A stretch of 64,000 nucleotides of DNA. Source: Lentinus brumalis. Taxonomy: Eukaryota > Basidiomycota > Agaricomycetes > Polyporales > Polyporaceae. The notes under the pieces are model-generated. The model was not told the origin of the DNA and searched no databases. It saw only the letters and a program-made list of their open reading frames with translations. The DNA is taken from NCBI GenBank assembly GCA_001792895.1, contig MARA01000011.1:186001-250000 (forward strand), written 5' to 3'. Position 1 is the first letter of the stretch; the number at the start of each line of letters is the position of its first letter. Below are positions 56,803 through 64,000 of the stretch, piece by piece. The position numbers were made by a program, and so were the translations under genes.

Positions 56803-57877
56803 TGGATAGTGACGGCAATAGTGCTCAATATAAAGGGGGGTGGCAATGGCGCAATGCTTGCTATATAGACTATAGAGTGCAATATTGCGGAGAAAGGTTC
56901 TCCTGATGATACTTCCCTTCGGATAGCTTCCTCGTTAGTTGTGGTGTCTGCATAACTTTCCTCGGCAATAATAAGTACACTTTGCATTGCCATTCCTGCA
57001 AGCGCATATGAGCTAACTCACCGTGACCGCTCAGACCGCGTCATCATATCCAAGGTGGTGGTAGCGAGACCGGGCTCGGTACTAGTACTGCTGATGTCTT
57101 GACTCTCATGGATAATGATGGGATGAGAGCATGCATGTGTCGAAGGCTCGAAGCCACTGACAGATGACGGGAACACGAGAGTCTATTATGTACGGTGCTG
57201 CAACTCGGACTCACGCAAATGATATCCGTAGGCGATTGCATTTACGTCAGCAACTCGACCTCAGGAATGACTGGGATCGCAGTCGACCAACGTTGCGACC
57301 GCGTCGTGGTCGTCCTTGATCGTGATCGTCCGACTAGTACTTGTTCAAAACCACCGTGGCCATATGTGGGCGAGGTAGGAACTACTTTTGCTGCATGCAT
57401 GTAGTCTACATGGGGATGGTGCCATCTGGACGCAGGCGCAAAGATGAGTCCGAACGGTTCTTCCAATGATTAGTGTGAACGTCAACATATCTCGTACAAA
57501 CGATAGCAATAGTCCGGGTGAGATTAGAGCGGCGTCGTGAGGTGAGGGTGAGGGTGAGGGTGGCTAAGGGAGGATTCACGTTCCGGCGAACGTTGGGTAA
57601 TAGCAGGAGAGGAGGAGGTCGGCTACTTATATGAGATCGAATAAAGACTTAACAGAGGCCACAGTCCCGCGAATGCCCAGAAACCAAGATAAAAGCAAGC
57701 AAGTAAAACGAATGCAGCAGAATTCTGACGCACATTGATGAGCTGTGGTAGGTAAGTACGAGGTGCTGGTCTATACGGTGCACAGGACGAGTGTCTCTGG
57801 ATGTTAGTATGTAGGTACGTACGGCAGGTATGGAGCAAATGCAGTGGTATCGGTGTTTGTAGAGTGCGTGATATCTG
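56803..57877. other. Intergenic, no gene supported
   Basis: About 1.1 kb downstream of the large disordered-protein gene. It holds AT-rich palindromic words near 56820-56900 and a (GAGGGT)n stretch at 57541-57562. No coding region supported. Confidence 0.45.
57541..57562. repeat. Short GAGGGT tandem repeat
   Basis: Three to four GAGGGT units in a row. Too short and too far from any chromosome-end context to be telomeric. Confidence 0.6.
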
Positions 57878-60800
57878 TCAGTGCGTAGAATTCGTCATGC
57901 CCCCGTTCTGTGTCCAGCTGTTCCGGGAGCCGTCTCCTGCGTCTGAGAGCGATGCGGGTAGGGGTGCAGGCTGGTACGACGAGAGACGGGGAGGCTCAGG
58001 AAGGGGGTTCGTAAGCGACATCGGCAAAGGTGATCGCTGGTACGGCGAGAGTCGCGGAGGATTAGGGAGCGGGTTCTGCGTCAGGGGGGCTGAAGATCCA
58101 TAGCTCAAGTGCCTATAGTACTGCTGCGCGTGGGCCATCATAGGGTTATCATGCGGCGGAGACGGGAACTGGGCGTAGGAAGCATGACCCTCCGCACCCT
58201 GGTAGACGACGTATGTGTGGCTGGACCCATGCATCTGCTGAGCAGCAAGGGGTATACTGGCTGCCTTCTGCATCTCTGTGACACCGGTGACACTCGGCAT
58301 GGAGCTGACGCGCTGCAGCTCGGTGCTGATGAAGGTGGAAGGGCGAGAGTCGCTTCCGATCGTCGCCGGAGTGGACACAACGGGCGTGCCGTCTGGAGCA
58401 TAGGCCATGCTGCGGGCCTTCCACAACCGCTCCATCTCCCATGCGTCCTTGGCCCTCACAGACGAGAGGTCCGCGGCACTGTGCAGCTCAGAGTTAGGCC
58501 GAGTGGTAGCACTCGCGGACAGATGCCGCTCACGAGTCTGCTGATGTGCTGGTGTCGCGCCAGTAGAGGTGCTGCTGCTCGCCCTCTTCGAAGCTCGGCC
58601 TTCCTCGACGTCGCTCATCTTCTTCTCCGTGTCGCTTGTCTTCTTCGAACTCCGACGTGGCACGACCGGCGTCTGCGTTGACCGGACGGAGTTGATCGAA
58701 GGCGACTTCTCGCGACCGGTTGTCGACGGGTGCCTCTTGTTGCGCGAGTCGCCCTCATCGGTGCTGCTGCTGTGTTCCCGGCGTCGCCTGGTCTCCTCGC
58801 GATGCACAGGCTGGTCCCGTTCGGGCGACTTGGTCCTCGCCTTGTCCTTTTGTGACTTCGATTTCTTCGGAGAGTCGGCGGGCGTCTCCACGACCTCCCA
58901 CTGCTCGCCCATTCCCATAATAACTTCGGTAGCTTTCTCGATAGTACCGGAAGGACTGCGGACCAGCTTGAACGTTTCTGTCTGCCTCGTGGACTTGGAG
59001 CGAGATGCTCCATCCTTTGGCTTGATGGGAGAACGGTCCACGCGTTTGCTGGACGACTGACGGCTGTCCTGACTCATATTCGTGGTGGAAGGAATGACGA
59101 GTGGAGCAGGCGCAGTATAGGGCGTCGGAGGATTGACGAAAAGTGAAGCGCGAGCAAGAGCGACGTCCTCGGGGGTTGGCAGGGGGGTTACAGTGGATGC
59201 AGGAGAGGCCGACTCCACCAGAGCATTCTCGACATGAGGAGGCGAGGTCGCAGGGCCGACCGTGGAAGCGGCAGGAGAGTAGTCTTCCATCACGGTCTGC
59301 AACATAGGAGCAGGGGTCGGTGGGGGCAAATCGGGCAGTGGCGGCGAAGAGGGCGGCGCGGGCGATCGCACGGGAGGATCCGACAACTGCACGGAGAACC
59401 GCGGGCGAACGGAGTCAACCTGCACGGGGGATTCTGTCCTAGGAAGGTCCGATATAGGCAGGTCCTCCTTCGATGGTGGCGTTGGAGAAACCTCCTCGTG
59501 GATATATGTTGTAGCTGGAAGCGGTACTGACGCTTCCATGGGGGTGTCGTCTCCCGAGCTAGAATCATCAGGATTGGCGATCGTCAGTCTCCCAGACGTC
59601 CGTATCTCGTGCACCGATATTGAATCGGCCGAACGACGACGTGCAGCGTCATGGTCGACCGACTCCCTACGAACAGCTTCTATGGAAGGCGGAGGCACAC
59701 GTTTGGGAGGCTCAGCAGATTTCGAGAGGCGAGAAGACGCGCGTTGGTGCGACTCGGGAGACTGCGGACTCGTCGGTGTCTGCATAGGGCTGGCTTGCAG
59801 ATGATTGCCACCATGGGCCCATTCAGTCCCAACCTGAGCAACGGGGTTCTGCGGCTTGCGCAGGACGCTGAATCGCTTGACAAGTCGGCCGAGGATGCTA
59901 CCCCGCTTCGGCTTCTGCATGGATGCTTGAAGAGACGGAAGGGATGTCATGGAGGGGGCAACCGTTGACTGCCTCCGTAACGTCTCCGTGTGAGTACCTA
60001 GAGGGCCAGACAAAGTTCAGCGAGACCACAGCAGTGACTTATGAGAGATAATCACCGTCTGGACCACTGAACAAGCCGGTAAACGGTTTTCGTCGTTTGC
60101 TCAATTTACGAGGCAACTGAATATGAGCAGGGTCCAGAACATGTAAGTGGACCGCGGATGTTGATTGCGACAATGGAGAAGGCGCCATTGTCCTGTGGCG
60201 CGTGCCATGGTTCATACTCGCGCGTCGGGGTCGGTTGCCGTAGTGATTTGGGCTAGTGTGGCCAGGGCTGATAGGACTGATGGGACTCTGCGTCGGGGTA
60301 AGAGTCAAGGAGAGCAGATATTCGAAGAACCACATACTTCGGGCTCGACCTTCTGGTCATATGGAGACGGAGAGTGACTGGGACTGCTGGGACTCCACGG
60401 GTCCACACCTTCTGACATGTCTACATTGTCGCGGGTATTCTGAGACATCTTCCTACTCCGCGGCTTGAAGGGTTCTTGGATGCGGATCTGAGATGAGGAA
60501 GGGGTAGGCAGAGGCGAGCCAGACGGTGTTCTGCTTGGCCCGGCCATTCGTGATGGGTCTTGGGCACGCTCGGGTGCCGACGCCATGGGCGGGAAGGAAG
60601 GAGAGAAGACAGAAGGGGGTCGCCCATTCCGCGTGGGCGGGAGGAGGTGATGGTTGCGGTACCAGCGGGGACCTGACGGATTGTGCAGGGGTACTTTACC
60701 CGGAACTGCGCGGCGGAGGCGGTCGCGGACTCGACCTCGCGATGGTACCAAGAAGGCAGCTCGTTCAGAGGATCTGGTATAATGGAGACGGCGTAGGGAT

Positions 60801-60963
60801 TGAAAAGCGGTCGCGCGCTGTCCTGCTCCTTCTCCTGCACGTCCAGGCTAACACTCCGTGCGCTGCTCTTGTGCTTGGCGTGGCGGTCCTCCGGGAGCTT
60901 CTTGCTCGCTTTTCGGGTCAGGAAGCTCTTGCTACGAGCCTGCTTGCGAGCTGGTGCTTCCAT
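57878..60963 (-). CDS. Large intrinsically disordered protein
   Basis: Three exons on the minus strand, 60963-60338, 60287-60056 and 59997-57878, about 992 residues. No catalytic domain is recognised. The N-terminus is basic (KQARSKSFLTRKASKKL) and followed by a short conserved-looking island, NELPSWYHREVE and YPLHNPSGPRWYRNHHLLPP, which I recall from other agaricomycete proteins of unknown function. The remaining 850 residues are Ser/Pro/Arg-rich with many SP and RSxS sites, suggesting a phosphorylated scaffold. A stretch around AKDAWEMERLWKARSMAY is the only likely helix late in the protein. One base is missing in GGGG at 60688-60691 (C on the coding strand); adding it joins KYP to LHNPSG and makes the length a multiple of three. 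It diverges from ADE5,7. Confidence 0.75.
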
Positions 60964-61395
60964 GGCGCGTGATGTGCGGTGGAGAAGTATGAATCCGTTG
61001 CGGTGTCCTCAGAGCTCAGTGGATGGGATAATTAGCGGCTAGTAGTGGCCGCTCGAGGCGTCGGACCCAGGAGTTCGTTGATCGTCGCTCGTCGCTCGTG
61101 ACTGTTGGGATATCACGATCAAAAAACGAAGAGGCTAGAGAAAGGCTGGCGTGGAGGAAGGAGAGACGGGCGAAACGAGCGGGGTGAAAGCAGTGGACAT
61201 ATACAGAGTCGAGACCACGTTCCCTCGCGCTCTCGCGCGACCGACCATGCGCGGGCGTCTAGGGGCGTCTAGGGGCGTCTGCGGGGTGTCTGGGGTCTGC
61301 AGCTAGTGCAGAAGCTCCTCCTCCTCCTCCTCCTCCTCCTCCTCCTCCTCCCCTCAACTCTCCCAATCTCCCGCCTAGTTCTCGCTCGTCATCTG
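60964..61395. promoter_or_regulatory. Divergent promoter region with tandem repeats
   Basis: 432 bases between two divergent start codons. It contains three copies of a 10-bp unit AGGGGCGTCT at about 61257-61280 and a CTC/TCC microsatellite at 61316-61350 directly before the ADE5,7 start. Both lie where the ADE5,7 promoter and 5' UTR should be. Confidence 0.5.
61257..61350. repeat. 10-bp tandem repeat and CTC microsatellite
   Basis: The GGGGCGTCTA unit is repeated about three times, followed after 30 bases by eleven or so CTC triplets. The triplet tract is in frame with ADE5,7 and would encode a leucine run if translation began at 61306, but the ATG at 61396 fits the family N-terminus better. 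Confidence 0.7.
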
Positions 61396-64000
61396 ATGAC
61401 CGCGCTCAACGTTCTCCTTATTGGCAGCGGTGGACGCGAGCACGCGCTAGCTTGGAAGCTCTCCCAGTCACCGCTCGTGCGCAAGATTTTCGTGTGCCCA
61501 GGAAACGGCGGGACGTCTCTCGAGCCCAAAACAGTAAACGTCGACCTCTCGCCCTCCGACTTCCCCGCACTCGTAGATTTTGCACTTCAGAATGAGGTAC
61601 GGCACCAACTCCCGTCAAGGAACCCGCAATACAATTTTCCGCGGTCTGTCAGGTCTCTCTCGTCCTCCCGGGTCCGGAACAGCCTCTCGTAGATGGCATC
61701 GAGACGCACTTCCGCAAAGGTACAGTGAACTGCTCTTCTGGCGTATGGCTCTGACACCGCGCAAGTCGGAATCCCGGTTTTCGGTCCTTCCGCTTTGGCG
61801 GCGCGCATGGAGGGATCCAAGGCCTTTTCCAAGGCGTTCATGGACCGCCACAACATCCCAACCGCCAAATTCAAGGTCTTCCAGGCATCCGAGGTCGATC
61901 ACGCGATCCAATACGTGCGCAACTGCGGCTTCAAGGTCGTCCTGAAAGCAAGCGGCCTCGCTGCCGGCAAGGGTGTGCTTCTGCCCGAGACCGTCGAGGA
62001 CGCGATCGCGGGCCTCAAGGAGATCATGGTTGACAATGTCTTTGGATCGGCAGGTCGGCGACCAGCAATCCCATGTGTATATACGTCATTGAGAATTTAT
62101 CTCTTTTCTCTCAGGCAGCGAGGTCGTTGTCGAGGAGCTCTTGACCGGGCCTGAAGTGTCCGTCCTCGCGTTCGCCGACGGCTACACAATCACCCTCTGC
62201 CTGCCGCGCAGGACCACAAACGCATCGGCGAGGGCGACACTGGACCCAACACGGGTGGTATGGGTGCTTATGCGCCAGCACCGATCGCCACCCCTGAGGT
62301 TATGGACCGCATCGTAAAGGAGGTCCTCCAACCCACAATCAGCGGAATGAGGAAAGAGGGTACGTAACTCCGTCCGCTCGCTGTGAGTCGTGATGCCAAA
62401 CATGCCCGAGCAGGGTTCCCATTCGTGGGCTTGCTATTCACCGGGCTGATGCTTACTGAGGACGGGCCGAAGGTCCTCGAGTACAACGTCAGGTTTGGTG
62501 ACCCGGAGACGGAGGCTCTCGTGCTGCTGCTCGATCCTTCAACGGACCTCGCGGCCGTTCTTCTCGTAAGCGTTCACCGCCAGTCCCCGGCTACTTACTC
62601 ACCGGCGCAACGTCATAGGCGTGTGCGGAGCGGCGACTCGACTCCGTGGAAGTCAAGGTCCGCCAAGGGTTCGGCGTGTCCGTCGTTCTCGCTTCCCAGG
62701 GATACCCGGGCAGCTACGCCAAGGGAAAGGAGATTACTGTCGGGCAGCTGCCAGCCGGTAAGTTGCACGCCCCGAGTTGTTGCCATAGCGCCATATACTG
62801 AGGGATTGTGCAGACGTGGTAGCGTTCCATGCAGGCACCTCCACTGTAGGCGGCAAAACCGTAACGTCCGGTGGCCGGGTCCTCTGCGTCTCCGCTTACG
62901 CACCAACACTGCGTGAAGCCCTGGACGCCGCGTATGCGGGTATCTCAAACGTAACGTTCGAGGGCAAGGTCTTTCGACGCGACATCGCCCACCGGTGAGT
63001 CTACCGAGCTGCCGTCATATCTGATTATTGACTTGTCTTCGAAGGGCCCTATCTACACAGACCGAGACCTCTAAAGGCTTGACTTATGCGCAGGCAGGCG
63101 TGTCAGTCGATGCTGGCAATGCGCTGGTAGAGGCTATCAAGCCCTACGTCCGTGCAACGCGCCGTTCCGGTGCTGATGCTGAGATCGGCGGGTTCGGAGG
63201 TGTGTTCGACCTGAAGGCTACCGGGTACAGAGACCCCGTCCTCGTCAGCGGCACGGACGGTGTCGGCACGAAGTTGCGTATTGCGCTGGAAGTGGGCCTG
63301 CACGACTTTGTCGGTACGTCCGGAGCCCTGTCCGCCGCTCTATCGCAGAGGCTGATTTTCCTTTTCCAACTTGCAGGCGTCGACCTCGTGGCGATGTCCG
63401 TGAACGACCTCCTGGTGCAGGGTGCGGAGCCGCTGTACTTCCTCGACTACTTCGCCTGCAGCAAGCTCGATGTTCAGACCGCCTCGCGTGTCATCAAGGG
63501 CATCGCGGACGGATGCGTGCAGGCTGGGTGTGCCCTCATCGGCGGGGAGACCGCCGAGATGCCCAGCATGTACCATGGAGGTACGGCCCTCCCTTCCTCG
63601 GGCTACGACTCATTGCTGACGCCCCGACAGATGACTACGACCTCGCTGGCTTCGCCGTCGGCGCTGTGGAGCGCGACCAGATCCTCCCGCAGCGCACCAT
63701 TGCGCCCGGGGACGTCCTGCTCGGTCTGCCGTCGTCCGGAGTGCACTCGAACGGCTTCTCGCTCGTGCGCAAGGTCGTCGCCCGCTCCGGGCTCTCCTAC
63801 GCCGACCCCTGCCCCTGGGACGCGTCCATAACCCTCGGCCGCGCGCTGCTCGAGCCGACGCGCATCTACATCAAGAGCGTGCTGCCCGTGGCGCAGGCGG
63901 GGCTGCTCAAGGGCATGTCGCACATCACCGGCGGCGGGTTCGTGGAGAACATTCCGCGCGTGCTGCCCGCGGGCCTGGGGTGCTTTATCGATGCATCAAC
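61396..64000 (+). CDS. ADE5,7: Bifunctional GARS-AIRS (ADE5,7), 3' end beyond window
   Basis: Purine synthesis: phosphoribosylamine-glycine ligase fused to phosphoribosylformylglycinamidine cyclo-ligase. Exons: 61396-61596, 61653-61719, 61766-62053, 62115-62359, 62414-62565, 62619-62757, 62814-62994, 63045-63313, 63377-63580, 63631 to the window end. The GARS part opens [18 protein letters not shown] and contains [39 protein letters not shown] and [13 protein letters not shown]. The AIRS part contains [72 protein letters not shown] and [16 protein letters not shown]. The order is the fungal one. One base is missing near 62193-62200 (CCCTCTG); adding it joins YTITL to [14 protein letters not shown]. 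The C-terminal part of AIRS lies outside the window. Confidence 0.93.

Noticed and set aside
57541..57562. GAGGGT repeat as an interstitial telomere
   Set aside because: Only three to four units, and the unit differs from the TTAGGG usual in fungi.
61306..61395. N-terminal extension of ADE5,7 with a leucine run, as a targeting or signal peptide
   Set aside because: The leucines come from a CTC microsatellite, and the family protein is cytosolic and starts right before [13 protein letters not shown]. The ATG at 61396 is preferred.

Overview
The window is nuclear DNA of a filamentous basidiomycete, most likely a wood-decay agaricomycete. The evidence is genes cut by many 49-80 nt introns, GC-rich coding sequence, a fungal-type ADE5,7 fusion, a DUF6534 seven-helix protein (a family I know mainly from Agaricomycetes), a secreted bicupin oxalate decarboxylase and several P450s. 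I found no rRNA, tRNA, CRISPR array or bacterial-style operon.

Layout. 1-1800: no gene. 1801-4325: NAD(P) malic enzyme (+). 6705-8276: F-box-like protein (+). 11482-12531: small secreted, GPI-type protein in eight short exons (+). 14311-14580: a short inverted-repeat transposon (MITE) in front of a full-length ABCA-type transporter, 14721-20622 (+). 20834-21602 (-) and 21770-23077 (+): a divergent pair, FMN-binding PNPOx-like protein and RCC1-repeat protein. 24470-26832: DUF6534 membrane protein in 22 exons (+). 28461-31012: CorA-type Mg transporter (+), tail to tail with oxalate decarboxylase, 32118-34303 (-). 36169-36991: second small secreted protein with the same intron-phase plan as the 11482 gene (+). 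38017-40263: P450 (+). 40723-42012: zinc-finger protein (-). 42289-42760: unresolved small gene (-). 43122-43589 (-) and 43770-45352 (+): divergent DPH4-like J-protein and ING-type PHD protein. 45677-55154: tandem array of three related P450 genes (-); the third is split by a 2.1-kb inverted-repeat element. 55460-56802: a second possible inverted-repeat element. 57878-60963: large disordered protein (-), divergent from ADE5,7, 61396 to the window end (+).

The genes do not form one pathway. Malic enzyme, oxalate decarboxylase, ABC transporter and P450s fit carbon/organic-acid metabolism and detoxification in a wood or litter fungus. Malic enzyme, CorA, ADE5,7, DPH4 and ING are conserved core genes.

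Two observations stand out. First, two unlinked small secreted-protein genes are built almost wholly of symmetric phase-1 micro-exons, so exons could be skipped or shuffled without changing frame. Second, the third P450 is interrupted by an element whose precise removal, with one copy of a CG target duplication, restores the conserved frame. A caution also applies: eight coding frames break by exactly one missing base, mostly in short G/C runs. This looks like assembly error rather than gene decay, and gene models must allow for it.
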